A program made the translations under genes and the position numbers. Below, one piece after another: positions 36,201 through 44,590 of a stretch of 64,000 bases of DNA; the first letter of the stretch is position 1; each line of letters begins with the position of its first letter. The notes beneath the pieces were generated by a model. It did not search any database, was not told the origin of the DNA, and worked only from the letters and a program-made list of their open reading frames with translations. This DNA is from Roseiarcus sp963806935 (GTDB lineage: Bacteria > Pseudomonadota > Alphaproteobacteria > Rhizobiales > Beijerinckiaceae), in contig CAWEAT010000008.1 in NCBI GenBank assembly GCA_963806935.1, forward strand, positions 1 through 64,000. The letters run 5' to 3'.

Positions 36201-36506
36201 TCCGGCCTGATCGACAATGCGGCGGCGGTCGAGATGTGGGACCGGTGGCGACGCGGCGACACCGCCGCCGTCTCGCGCCGTCTCTATACCGAGGCCGGCC
36301 AGCAGGCGTTCGACGAGATCCGGCGCCGCTATCGCTCCGACCCGGCGTTCCGCGACACGACGACGCGCTACATGCAGGAGTTCGAGCGCTTGTTGGCGAA
36401 GGTGAGCCAGAGCGACCGCGACGGCGCGCAATGGCGGGCCTATCTCCTGTCCAACACCGGCAAGGTCTACACGATCCTGGCTCACGCCTCGGGAAGGCTC
36501 GGGTAG
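30232..36506 (+). CDS. giant membrane-anchored helical-repeat protein, about 2,090 residues (two frameshifts as read)
   Basis: A very large protein of unknown function. After a cytoplasmic Pro/Ala-rich segment (residues 1-105) come two adjacent membrane helices ('FILALIGSLLWAAICVLYAY' and 'PLFLLATLAPIFCMFAFAAL'). About 1,700 residues of uninterrupted amphipathic helix with 11-residue periodicity follow, like apolipoprotein or tail-fibre-type coiled structures. The last 110 residues form a conserved globular domain ('LDALALEISGLIDNAAAVEM', 'RRYRSDPAFRDTTTRYMQEF'). Frames change near 34493 (continuing 'ARGASVTGAIRARVDELRDV') and near 35779 (continuing 'SGGAFDVAEPAPLV'); removing two bases gives 2,090 residues. 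ATG 30232 has GGAGTGAGG upstream. Similar 'kinesin-like' or 'apolipoprotein' hypotheticals occur in Hyphomicrobiales. A structural role at the inner membrane is inference. Confidence 0.85.
31459..32700 (+). repeat. nine 132-bp (44-residue) repeats inside the giant gene
   Basis: Units begin at 31459, 31591, 31723, 31855, 32041, 32173, 32305, 32437 and 32569. All are 132 bases apart except the fourth, which is 186 (132 plus a partial unit of 54). Each encodes four 11-residue turns, with the motifs VxAIRxHGDSV, 'ADEVVGRVS' and 'AVDAI'. Flanking parts of the protein keep the 11-residue rhythm but not the 44-residue super-repeat, so this block has expanded more recently. Confidence 0.9.
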
Positions 36507-36534
36507 GCGGGAAAAGCCGCTCTGGCCGCGGTGG

Positions 36535-37497
36535 TCAGACGACCTCGTCGGGGGCGAGCGCGCAGGCGCAGGCGGGGTCGATCTCGATTTGCGCCGTCGA
36601 ATGGCCGATGCGGAACTCGCCAGCCAGTTCCGCCGCCAGCCGGTGGAGGAAATCGTCGCCCGGGTGGCCCGCCGGCATGACCAGATGACAGGTCAGCGCG
36701 ACTTCCGTCGTGCTCATCGCCCAGATGTGCAGGTCATGAACGCTGGCCACGCCCGGCTGGCCGGCAAGGAACGCCCGCACCGCCGCGGGATCGATGGTCG
36801 AAGGCGCGGCCGCCATCGCCATGCCGAGCGAGTCGCGAAGGAGACCCCAGGTCGCCCAGACGATCGCAGCGTTGATGACGAGGCTGACGACCGGGTCGAG
36901 CCATAGCCATCCGGTCATCATGATCACGAAGCCGGCGACGACGACGCCCGCCGACACCACGGCGTCCGAAGCCATGTGGATGAACGCGCCGCGCACATTG
37001 ATGTCGCCCTTGCCGCCCGCGAATAGCCATGCGGTCACGGCGTTGACCACGATTCCGACCGCGGCGACGATCATCACCGTCTGGCCCGCGACCGGCTCCG
37101 GCGCTCCGAGCCGCCTGACCGCCTCCCACGAGACCGCTCCGACGATCACCAGCAGGAACACCGCGTTGAACAGCGCCGCCAGAATGGACGATCCGCGCAG
37201 GCCGTAGGTGAACCGGGCGGTGGGCGCCCGCTTCACCAGTTCGCTCGCGAGCCACGCGACCGCCAGCGCCAGGACGTCGCCGACATTGTGGCCGGCGTCG
37301 GCAAGCAGGGCGACGGAATTGCTCAGGATCCCGAATACCGCCTCGACGATCACAAACCCAAGGTTGAGCGCCACGCCGAGCGCGAACGCCCGGCCGAAGC
37401 TCGCCGGCGCGTGATCGTGTCCGTGACCTCGCGCGTGGTCGTGGGCGTCAGCGCGCCCATGCGCGTGGTCGTGACGATGACCTTCATCCTCACTCAT
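36535..37497 (-). CDS. cation diffusion facilitator metal exporter (CzcD/ZitB/DmeF-like)
   Basis: A 320-residue inner-membrane antiporter that exports divalent metals such as Zn, Co or Cd. The first 30 residues are His/Asp-rich ('GHRHDHAHGRADAHDHARGH'), a typical cytoplasmic metal sensor. Six membrane helices follow, with the metal-site motifs 'LLADAGHNVGDVLALAVAWL' in helix 2 and 'HMASDAVVSAGVVVAGF' in helix 5. A C-terminal cytoplasmic ferredoxin-like domain follows ('VHDLHIWAMSTTEVALTCHL'). ATG 37497 marks the start; the frame is open far upstream only through matB. It is the last gene of a same-strand run from the DeoR gene, 35 bases after matB, although its function is unrelated. Confidence 0.9.
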   Translation of the reverse strand: MSEDEGHRHDHAHGRADAHDHARGHGHDHAPASFGRAFALGVALNLGFVIVEAVFGILSNSVALLADAGHNVGDVLALAVAWLASELVKRAPTARFTYGLRGSSILAALFNAVFLLVIVGAVSWEAVRRLGAPEPVAGQTVMIVAAVGIVVNAVTAWLFAGGKGDINVRGAFIHMASDAVVSAGVVVAGFVIMMTGWLWLDPVVSLVINAAIVWATWGLLRDSLGMAMAAAPSTIDPAAVRAFLAGQPGVASVHDLHIWAMSTTEVALTCHLVMPAGHPGDDFLHRLAAELAGEFRIGHSTAQIEIDPACACALAPDEVV

Positions 37498-37532
37498 TTC
37501 GTTCGCCTTTCGCGGGGACGAGAAAGCAGCGT

Positions 37533-39065
37533 TCAGGCGCGGTAAAGATCCTTGTAGGCCTCGCGCAGGGCCGCTTTCTGCACCTTCCCCATCGCGTTGC
37601 GCGGCAGCGCTTCGACGATGACGATGCGCTTGGGGGCCTTGAACTTCGCCAACCGGCCGCTGAGCGCCGCCAGGATCGCCTGCTCGGTCAGCGCCGCCCC
37701 CGGACGCGGAACGATGGCCGCGGTCACGCCCTCGCCGAAATCGGCGTGGGCGACGCCGAACACGGCGCTCTCGAGCACGCCCTCGATCGCGTCGATCTCG
37801 CTCTCGACCTCCTTCGGATAGACGTTGAAGCCGCCGGAGATCACCAGATCCTTCGCGCGACCGACAATGTGGATATAGCCATCCTGATCGACGCGGGCGA
37901 GGTCGCCGGTGATGAAAAATCCGTCGGCGCGAAACTCCTGCGCCGTCTTCTCCGGCATCCGCCAATAGCCCAAGAAGACGTTCGGCCCCTTGACCTCGAT
38001 GACGCCGACTTCCCCGGCCTGAACCGGCGCCGCCCCGTCGTCCGGGTTCGCGATCCTCACGCTCACGCCAGGCAGCGCGAAACCGACCGTCCCCGGCCGG
38101 CGTTCGCCGTCGTAAGGGTTGGACGTGATCATGTTGGTCTCGGTCATGCCGTAGCGCTCGAGGATCGCAAAGCCGGTCCGCTCGCGCCAGGCGCGGTGCG
38201 TCTCGGCGAGCAGCGGCGCCGAGCCCGAGACGAAGAGGCGCATGTTGGCGCAAGCCTCGCGGTCAAGGCCGGGATGATCGATGAGGCGGGTGTAGAAAGT
38301 CGGCACCCCCATCATCGCGGTCGCCCCCGGCATCGCCGCCATCACCGCGCCGGGATCGAACTTGTTCATGTAGATCATCGTCGCTCCCGCGATGAGCGCG
38401 ACATTGACCGCGACGAAGAGGCCATGGGTATGAAAAACCGGCAGCGCGTGAATGAGCCTGTCCGCGGGAGCGAAGCGCCAGCACTCGACAAGGGTCAGCG
38501 CGTTCGACGTCAGGTTCTCATGCGTCAGCATCGCCCCTTTCGAGCGGCCGGTCGTGCCCGAGGTGTAGAGGATCGCCGCCAGATCGTCGCTTGCGCGCGG
38601 GACAGTCTCGAACACGGCCGGCGCGGCGGCGATTCTCCCGGCGAAGGTTCCATCGCGCTTCACGCCGAGGCTTTCGACCCGCGGCAGCCCGAGCTTCGCC
38701 GCGAGCGCCCGGACCGGCTCGATCTCATCGGGGCGGCAGAGAATGAGCGCGGGCTCGGCGTCGCCGAGGAAATATTCGAGTTCTGCAAGCGTATAGGCGG
38801 TGTTGAGCGGCAGGAGGACCGCGCCGGCGCGAAAGCAGGCGAGCGCGACCACGATCACGTCGGTCGATTTGTCGATCTGCGCCGCGATCCGGTCGCCCGG
38901 CTTGACGCCAAGCGCGACAAGCGCATGAGCCGCCTGGGCCGAGCGGGCGAAAAGCTCGCCGTAAGTCAGAGACGTGGCGTCGCCGGTCTCGAGCGCGAGC
39001 TTATCCGGGTTCGGCGCCCGCGCGGCGACGAGATCGAAGAGATTGGCGGAATGAGATCGCGACAC
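37533..39065 (-). CDS. matB: malonyl-CoA synthetase (AMP-forming acyl-CoA ligase)
   Basis: An ATP-dependent ligase that activates malonate (or methylmalonate) to the CoA ester. The 510-residue adenylating enzyme has the P-loop 'AAILYTSGTTGRSKGAMLTH', 'LPVFHTHGLFVAVNVALIAG', 'LERYGMTETNMITSNPYDG', 'FFITGDLARVDQDGYIHIVG' and the catalytic Lys in 'LPRNAMGKVQKAALRE'. 'YGMTETNM' and the overall length match MatB rather than longer acyl-CoA synthetases. A malonyl-CoA decarboxylase partner is not in the window. The assignment to malonate rests on these family features and should be read as likely, not proven. Confidence 0.85.
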   Translation of the reverse strand: MSRSHSANLFDLVAARAPNPDKLALETGDATSLTYGELFARSAQAAHALVALGVKPGDRIAAQIDKSTDVIVVALACFRAGAVLLPLNTAYTLAELEYFLGDAEPALILCRPDEIEPVRALAAKLGLPRVESLGVKRDGTFAGRIAAAPAVFETVPRASDDLAAILYTSGTTGRSKGAMLTHENLTSNALTLVECWRFAPADRLIHALPVFHTHGLFVAVNVALIAGATMIYMNKFDPGAVMAAMPGATAMMGVPTFYTRLIDHPGLDREACANMRLFVSGSAPLLAETHRAWRERTGFAILERYGMTETNMITSNPYDGERRPGTVGFALPGVSVRIANPDDGAAPVQAGEVGVIEVKGPNVFLGYWRMPEKTAQEFRADGFFITGDLARVDQDGYIHIVGRAKDLVISGGFNVYPKEVESEIDAIEGVLESAVFGVAHADFGEGVTAAIVPRPGAALTEQAILAALSGRLAKFKAPKRIVIVEALPRNAMGKVQKAALREAYKDLYRA

Positions 39066-39135
39066 CTGGCCTCCTCCCGAACAAGCCGCCGGGCCATGCC
39101 ATTATACGGCAACGCGGCGCCCGGATCAGAATGCT

Positions 39136-40044
39136 CTATTGCAGGTCGATTGAACCGGACATCACCGGCTTGCAGTCGCCGCCAATGAAAGTCCGAACAA
39201 CGACGCCGTTCTCCTTTTCGGCGACCGCCCGCATCCGGCTCGGTCGTCCCAGATCGACGCCCTGTCCGATGGCGGCTTCGAGACGCAACGACAATTCGGG
39301 CCGCAAATGCGCAAGGAGCCCGATAAGCGCGACGTTCGCGCTGCCGGTCGCAGGGTCTTCGAACACGCCATGCAGCGGCGCAAACATTCGCGATTGAAAG
39401 TCCGCGCCCTCTTCCGCGTCTTCGACATAAAGATGAACTCCCGTCGCTTCGTCGCGGGGCAGATGGGCGAGGAAGACATCCATGCGCGGCTGTGCCCGCC
39501 GCAGCGCGGCTCGATCACGCAGTTCCGCGACAACGAATGGCGCGCCGCAACTCGCGAGGCAGGGCGAATGCCGGCGCGTCTCAAAATCCGCCGCATCAAG
39601 CGAGCACGCCTTGGCGATCGTCGCGGCGTCGAAATCGCGAATGATCCGGAGTTGCTGAGGCGCGGCCAACGCCGCTCCCGTGACGACGCCAGCATCCGAG
39701 TTGATTGTCATTCGAACGAGTCCGGCTATTTCCTCGAACACCATGTTCCGGAGATCGAGGCCAGCGCCGAAACCCGAGCCCTGGCGCGCCAGGACAAACG
39801 CCGTGCCGACGTTTGGATGGCCCGCAAACGGCATTTCGGCGCGCGGCGTGAAAATGCGCACCCGGGCGGTGTTCGAGGGATCGTCCGGAGGCAAGACAAA
39901 CGTTGTCTCGGCCAGATTGAACTCATTGGCGATCGCCTGCATTTGTGCGTCCGAAAGGCCGCGCGCATCGGGAATCACGGCCAACGGGTTGCCGCCGAAC
40001 TGCCGGTCGGTGAAGACATCGACCGTCTGGAATTGCACTTTCAT
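39136..40044 (-). CDS. PhzF-family isomerase/epimerase
   Basis: A 302-residue protein with the duplicated diaminopimelate-epimerase-like fold of PhzF. The motifs are 'VDVFTDRQFGGNPLAVIPDA', the catalytic Glu in 'NEFNLAETTFVLPP', 'ARVRIFTPRAEMPFAGHPNV' and the late 'EDPATGSANVALIGLLAHL'. PhzF itself acts in phenazine synthesis, but most relatives have unknown substrates and no other phenazine genes are here. ATG 40044 has GAGGA upstream and matches the family start; 40083 would add 13 residues. It follows the MFS gene by 66 bases in the same direction. Confidence 0.9.
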   Translation of the reverse strand: MKVQFQTVDVFTDRQFGGNPLAVIPDARGLSDAQMQAIANEFNLAETTFVLPPDDPSNTARVRIFTPRAEMPFAGHPNVGTAFVLARQGSGFGAGLDLRNMVFEEIAGLVRMTINSDAGVVTGAALAAPQQLRIIRDFDAATIAKACSLDAADFETRRHSPCLASCGAPFVVAELRDRAALRRAQPRMDVFLAHLPRDEATGVHLYVEDAEEGADFQSRMFAPLHGVFEDPATGSANVALIGLLAHLRPELSLRLEAAIGQGVDLGRPSRMRAVAEKENGVVVRTFIGGDCKPVMSGSIDLQ

Positions 40045-40110
40045 GAATGATGCGTCCTCAGACCGGTCGTGGGGGTCGATCAATCCCTTAGGCCGCTCGG
40101 CCGGCGCCTT

Positions 40111-41286
40111 TCAAGCCCGCGACGTAACGGCTCGCGCGCTCAAGACGACGGCGCCGACGAGCGCGGCGAGCAGCCAAAACGCTGCCGGCAGCCCCGCGGC
40201 CTTGGCGACGAAGCCGATCAGCGCCGGTCCGACAAGATTGCCGGCGTACCCGGCGGTCGTGATCGCTGCGACCGCAAGCCCGGCCGGCATCACCCGCTGC
40301 GCGCCGGCGCCGCGGAACAGCACCGGCACGATGTTCGAAGCTCCGAGGCCGATCAAGAGAAACCCGCTCATGGCGAGGAAAGCGACCGGCGCCGCCAGAA
40401 CGATGGCGAAGCCTGCGATCGTCGCCAGGCCGCCCCAAAACAGGATCGCGCGATCGCCGGTCCGCGCCGAGACGAAATCGCCGCCAAATCGGCCAGCGGT
40501 CATGGCGATAGCGAAGATCGAGTAACCCAGTCCTCCATGCGCCTCCCGGACCAGCCCCTTGCCGGTGACGAGCAAGGCGCTCCAGTCGAGAATCGCTGCT
40601 TCGACGAGGAACATCACCGCAGCGAGAGCGGCGAGCAGGAGAACGATCCCGCGCGGAGCGACGATCAGCGGCGTCTTCTCCATGTGCGAGGCGCGCAGCA
40701 GACGGGGAGCCGCAAGCAACATCGCGATCGCCATCAGCGCGGACGCAAACACGGTGCTGACAATCGGGACGATATCCAGCGACAGAAGAAAGGTGATGAG
40801 CGTCGCGCCGATGAAGCCGCCGACGCTGAACAGCGCATGGAAGCCCGACATCAGCGGCTTTGCGGCGGCGCGCTCGACCTCGACCGCATGAATGTTCATC
40901 GCGACGTCGAGGGAGCCCAGCGCCGCGCCAAACCCGACCAGCGTCAGCCCGAGCGAAAGCGGCGATCCGGCCACGGCAAGCAACGGCAACAGGAGAGCCA
41001 GACCGAACCCGCCCGCGAGGATGATGGGTCTGCCGCCGTAGCGCGCGCTGATCGCGCCTGCGAGCAGCATCGGAGCGATGGAGCCCAGACCGAGGCAGAG
41101 CAGCAGCAGTCCGAGCGTCCCGTCGTCAACCTGAAGCCTTTCCTTGGCGAACGGGACAAGCGGCGCCCAGCAGGCGACCCCGAAGCCCGCCACCAGAAAC
41201 GCAAGCCGCGTTGCGAGACGTGTCTCCGGCCTGTCCGCGGTCGGGGGGGCCGAAACTCGACACGGCGTTTCCGCGTCGACGCTCAT
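40111..41286 (-). CDS. major facilitator superfamily transporter
   Basis: A 391-residue transporter with about twelve hydrophobic helices. The loop motif after helix 2 reads 'GAISARYGGRPIILAGG'. 'FGAALGSLDVAMNIHAVEVE' and 'PLMSGFHALFSVGGFIGATL' are characteristic of a YbjJ/FucP-like bacterial group. ATG 41286 overlaps the stop of the DeoR-type regulator (ATGA), so the regulator and transporter are translationally coupled. Such pairs often control uptake or efflux of the regulator's sugar-phosphate inducer. The substrate is not identifiable. Confidence 0.88.
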   Translation of the reverse strand: MSVDAETPCRVSAPPTADRPETRLATRLAFLVAGFGVACWAPLVPFAKERLQVDDGTLGLLLLCLGLGSIAPMLLAGAISARYGGRPIILAGGFGLALLLPLLAVAGSPLSLGLTLVGFGAALGSLDVAMNIHAVEVERAAAKPLMSGFHALFSVGGFIGATLITFLLSLDIVPIVSTVFASALMAIAMLLAAPRLLRASHMEKTPLIVAPRGIVLLLAALAAVMFLVEAAILDWSALLVTGKGLVREAHGGLGYSIFAIAMTAGRFGGDFVSARTGDRAILFWGGLATIAGFAIVLAAPVAFLAMSGFLLIGLGASNIVPVLFRGAGAQRVMPAGLAVAAITTAGYAGNLVGPALIGFVAKAAGLPAAFWLLAALVGAVVLSARAVTSRA

Positions 41287-42061
41287 GCCGGTCGATCGGC
41301 GATCAGGACCTCGCATCCGAGGGCGGCCAGTTTGTCGAGCTCGTCCCTCGCTGCGTCGTGCTCGACGACGAAGGCGCCGATGTCCTTGAGCTCGGCGACG
41401 CGATGGGGCGCCCGCGCGGCGAATTTCTCGTTGGTGGCGAGGACGACGCGGCTCCTGCTCGCCGCCATGAGCGTGCGCTTGAAAGCGGCGTCGGAGAGGT
41501 CATAGGCGGCAACGCCGGTTTCGGAGGAAAGCGCGCAGGCGCCGAGCACTGCCGAGATCGATATTCATCTGCATGAGGCTCAACGTCGCTGGCGCGTCGA
41601 CGCAGCCGCCGACGCCGTTGTTGACCGCGCCGCCGACCATGATCAGGCGCAGGTCGGCCCGCCGCAGGGCGGCTGCGGCGATGTCGATTGAATTCGTTGC
41701 GATCGTCAGTTCGAAGTCCTCGGGCAGGCAGGAGACGAGCGCCAGATTGGTGCTGCCGCTGTCGAGGAACACGAACTGTCCCGGCTTCACGAGCGAAGCC
41801 GCCTTGCGAGCAAGCGCCTGCTTGCGATCGCGCCCTTCCTCCATCCGCGCGGCCATCGGCGCCGTCGCCTTCGACATCGGCAACGCGCCGCCGTAAACCC
41901 GCCGGCATCGACCCTCCGCCGCAAGAGCGCGCAGATCCCGGCGGATGGCGTCCTCGGAGACCTCGAACTCCAACGCGAGCGCCGCGGCCACGACGGACTG
42001 GCCGTGAGAAAGACGGTCGAGGATGACGTCGCGCCGGGCGACCGGGGATTCGAGAAGTCAT
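41283..42061 (-). CDS. DeoR-family transcriptional regulator (two frameshifts as read)
   Basis: A sugar-phosphate-responsive repressor. The winged helix reads 'VARRDVILDRLSHGQSVVAA' and 'EFEVSEDAIRRDLRALAAEG'; 'CRRVYGGALPM' is the family hallmark after it. The DeoRC effector domain has 'FVFLDSGSTNLALVSCLP' and 'LTIATNSIDIAAAAL'. Frames change near 42037 (from 'MTSRIP' to 'VARRDV') and near 41550 (into 'VLGACALSSETGVAAYDLSD'). Removing two bases gives 258 residues, the standard DeoR size. It overlaps the MFS gene and is divergent from a class II aldolase. The intergenic region has three CGTGCA repeats that could be its operator. Confidence 0.87.
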
Positions 42062-42069
42062 GCCAGCAT

Positions 42070-42107
42070 CGTGCATAAACAAGACATATCGTGCAGATAA
42101 CCGTGCA
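42070..42107. promoter_or_regulatory. three CGTGCA repeats, candidate DeoR operator
   Basis: CGTGCA occurs at 42070-42075, 42090-42095 and 42102-42107 within the divergent region between the DeoR gene and the aldolase gene. The first two are each preceded by AT, giving ATCGTGCA. Repeats of this kind in a divergent promoter are typical DeoR targets. The role is inferred from position. Confidence 0.4.
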
Positions 42108-42295
42108 TGATCACGAAGTCAACTCGCCGGAATGCACGCGAGAGCAGTACAGGGCGGCCTTGGGTCGGCTGCGAGCGAGTGCGAACAGGTTGTCGCCGTA
42201 AACTTCACTCGATCGCCCCGACGGCTTGATTTCCCAAGCGATTCGCCGTCAAGAACGTTTCACGCGTCGATCGCGACTCAGCAAAAGCGGCGGAC

Positions 42296-43049
42296 ATGGC
42301 GGCGAACGAGAAGGCTCTGCGCGAATCGATCATCGCCCATGGCGCGCGCCTCGTCGCCGCCGGGCTCGGCGGCGCGCCGGACTGCCGGCGTTTCGGCGCG
42401 CCTCGACGATTCGCTTCTCATCACCCCGCACGGCTCGAGCTACGCTGCGCTGAGGCCGGCGATGATCGCGCGGATGCCGCTCGTCGGCGAGTACGGCGCC
42501 TGGAAGGGCCCGCTGAAACCATCGGCCGAATGGCGCATCCACCTCGAGATCGCCCGCGCGCGGCCCGACATCGGCGCGATCATGCGTTTCCAGTCGCCCT
42601 ATGCGACGGCGCTCGCGATGGCGCGCAGGGATATTCCCGCCGCCCATTCCATGATCGCGCTGTTCGGCGGCTCCGTCGTGCGCTGCGCCCGCTACGCTCC
42701 CGCCGGGACGACCGAGCTCGCGGGCCTCGCCCTCGAGGCGCTCGGACAGAGCCACGCGGCGCTGCTCAGCAATTATTGCGCGCTCGTGACCGGCGCGACG
42801 CTCGAGGACGCGCTGGTTCGGGCGCGCGAGCTCGAGACGCTGGCCAGACTTTACGCCATCGCGCTTTCGGTCGGCCGTCCGGCGATTCTCTCCGACGAGG
42901 AAGTCGCCCGCATCGCCGAGCGCCTGAAGTCCAACAGCTCCGGCGTCGAGGCGCGGATAGCCCCGCCGGCCAAGGCGCGAGCGAAGGCGAAGGCCAAGGC
43001 AGGCCCAGCAAAGAGGAAGCGCGTCGCGCGCAAGCGCGGGTCGAAGTAG
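42296..43049 (+). CDS. class II aldolase/adducin-family protein (frameshifted as read)
   Basis: A zinc-dependent aldolase of the L-fuculose-phosphate type. The N-terminus is 'MAANEKALRESIIAHGARLV'. After a frame change near 42380 it reads 'TAGVSARLDDSLLITPHGSS', then 'WRIHLEIARARPDIGAIMRF', 'AAHSMIALFGGSVVRCARYA' and 'ALLSNYCALVTGATLEDAL'. Removing one base gives 250 residues. The canonical zinc ligands are only partly kept: the usual 'SEWRxH' His is present, but 'HTHSxYA' reads 'MRFQSPYA', so activity is doubtful. The last 25 residues are an extreme Lys/Ala/Arg tail ('KARAKAKAKAGPAKRKR'), unusual for the family. The divergent DeoR regulator probably controls it. Confidence 0.8.
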
Positions 43050-43141
43050 GCGCCTCGCCCAGGCCGACGCGACCTACGGGCGCGCCACCGCCGTCATGGC
43101 CGACTTTGTCCTGGGTTGTCCCGCCATCCATGCCCCCTGCC

Positions 43142-43180
43142 GTCATGGCCGGGCTTCTCCAGGACAAGCCCGGCCATGAC
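43142..43180. repeat. REP-like palindrome
   Basis: Perfect 15-base arms GTCATGGCCGGGCTT (43142-43156) and AAGCCCGGCCATGAC (43166-43180) flank a nine-base loop. A partial copy of one arm (GTCATGGCCGA) lies 49 bases upstream at 43093. A related palindrome occurs at 59845-59867. Sequences like this are dispersed intergenic repeats in many Hyphomicrobiales genomes. Confidence 0.8.
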
Positions 43181-43454
43181 GTGTTGGGGTTCGTCCGCGG
43201 GTTTCCCACTTCCGAATTCCTCGGACCCAAAGCTAATGCCACAAGAGCGAAATTGCTCTTTCTGTTTTTCCATATGTGTGCTATATTGACTCACGGCTTG
43301 AAGTGAGGCGCGAATTGCGACCCAGCAAAATTATGAGGTTCGGCCCAAAGGCGATGGACGGCGCAGCGGTCGGCCAAGGGCGGACGAGGAGAAGATCGAT
43401 TTGCCCGGACGGTTGGCGTAAAGCATTGAAAATACTTGATTCAGACAAGTCGAT

Positions 43455-43481
43455 CCAAGGGAATCAAAGCCTTTTCCTTTG
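43455..43481 (+). repeat. 27-base dispersed repeat, copy 1
   Basis: Matches the reverse complement of 51704-51730 at 25 of 27 positions (core AAGCCTTTTCCTTTG). It lies in the AT-richer part of the 558-base gap before xdhC. A 68-codon plus-strand open frame overlapping it (43276-43482) has no recognisable content. Confidence 0.65.
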
Positions 43482-43560
43482 ATAGCCTCGTCCTGCCCTT
43501 GGTCGGATTACGGCTCGATTTGGTTAAATTTGGATAATAACACATCTTGAAAATGTTTTC

Positions 43561-43576
43561 TGTTTCACGTGAAACA
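43561..43576. promoter_or_regulatory. parS: parS centromere-like site (ParB binding)
   Basis: TGTTTCACGTGAAACA is a perfect 16-base palindrome identical to the universal bacterial parS consensus bound by chromosomal ParB. It lies intergenically, 32 bases beyond the stop of xdhC, next to an AT-rich stretch. Chromosomal parS sites cluster near the replication origin, so the window is probably origin-proximal, although parA and parB are not within it. Confidence 0.9.
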
Positions 43577-43607
43577 CCCCTCGGTATGCCAAGGGGGCCG
43601 GCGGCGC

Positions 43608-44590
43608 TCAGACAGCCGCTCGCTTCGGCGACGCCTCGCCGGAGTCGGCCGCCTGCTCGCTGACCATAAGAAGCTGCGCCGCGGTCGAGGCGGCGATCAC
43701 CGCGGGATCCTTGGATTTGAGCACTGGCGCCCCGATCGGGCAGACGAGGCCGGCGAGCGCGGCCTCGGACAAGCCGGCCGCCCGCATCTGGCTCAGGAAC
43801 CGCGCCCGCTTGGTCGAAGAACCGATCAACCCGACGAAGCCGAAGCGTCCGGCGCTGAGCGCCGCGGCGACGATCTCAAGATCGAGCGCATGCGAATGGG
43901 TCATGACGACGATCAGCGCCCCATCCGGCGCGCTCGCGATCTCCGCCGCCGGCTCGGGCGCGAACACCAGCGCCACATTTGCCGGCGCGACGGCCGGAAA
44001 CGCGTCGCGGCGCGAATCGATCCAGCGCACCGCGAACGGCAGCGGCGCAAGCGCGAGCGCGAGCGCCCGTCCGACATGGCCCGCGCCGAAGAGGTAGACG
44101 GAGCGGGCGCTGGTCCCGATCGGCTCGACCCATCCGCCGCCGCCGGGCTCCAGCGCCCATCGGCGCTCCGCGTCCTCGCCCGCCCTCAACGTCCGTTCGA
44201 TCCTGCCGTCCGGCCCCAGGCGCGCCGTGAGCGTCGCCGCGCCCCGCCGTCGGCGATCGCCAAGGTCGAAAGATCGTCGAGATCGCGCGCGTCATATGTC
44301 TCGACGCGCCATTCGACCCGGCCGCCGCAGCATTGCCCAAGCTCGGGCCCGAGCGCGAGCGAGCGGCGGAAGGCGGGTCCGCGGCCCGCTTTCAGGGCGG
44401 CCTGCGCCGCGTCGAGCGCGGCGAATTCCAGCGCCCCGCCGCCGATCGTGCCGTGGAAACCGCCGGACGGCCTCACCACCATGCGCGCGCCCGCCTCGCG
44501 CGGGCTCGAGCCCTCGACCCGCGCGAGCGTCACCAGCGCCGCCGAACCTTCGGCTTCAATCGCGTCAATGAGCCGGCGGAACGCCCGCAT
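43608..44590 (-). CDS. xdhC: xanthine dehydrogenase accessory protein (molybdenum cofactor sulfuration/insertion; frameshifted as read)
   Basis: XdhC binds the molybdenum cofactor and delivers it, after sulfuration, to xanthine dehydrogenase. The N-terminal XdhC_CoxI domain has 'ALVTLARVEGSSPREAGARM' and 'GTIGGGALEFAALDAA'. The Rossmann-like C-terminal domain has 'VYLFGAGHVGRALALALAPL', 'VVMTHSHALDLEIVAAAL' and 'FVGLIGSSTKRARFLSQM'. The frame breaks near 44240, where one G seems to be missing from a G-run. Restoring it gives 327 residues. ATG 44590 has GAGAGG upstream and lies ten bases after the proposed stop of xdhB. Confidence 0.9.

Larger units (their letters stand above)
43050..43607. 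other. gene-free stretch holding repeats and parS
   Basis: The 558 bases between the aldolase gene and xdhC contain the REP-like palindrome, one copy of the 27-base dispersed repeat and the parS site. Base composition falls towards AT in the half near parS. I see no gene or RNA. Confidence 0.6.

Noticed and set aside
36535..38253. Long N-terminal extension of the metal exporter
   Set aside because: The extra 250 codons lie antisense-free but out of frame inside matB. The His-rich N-terminus from ATG 37497 is the normal start.
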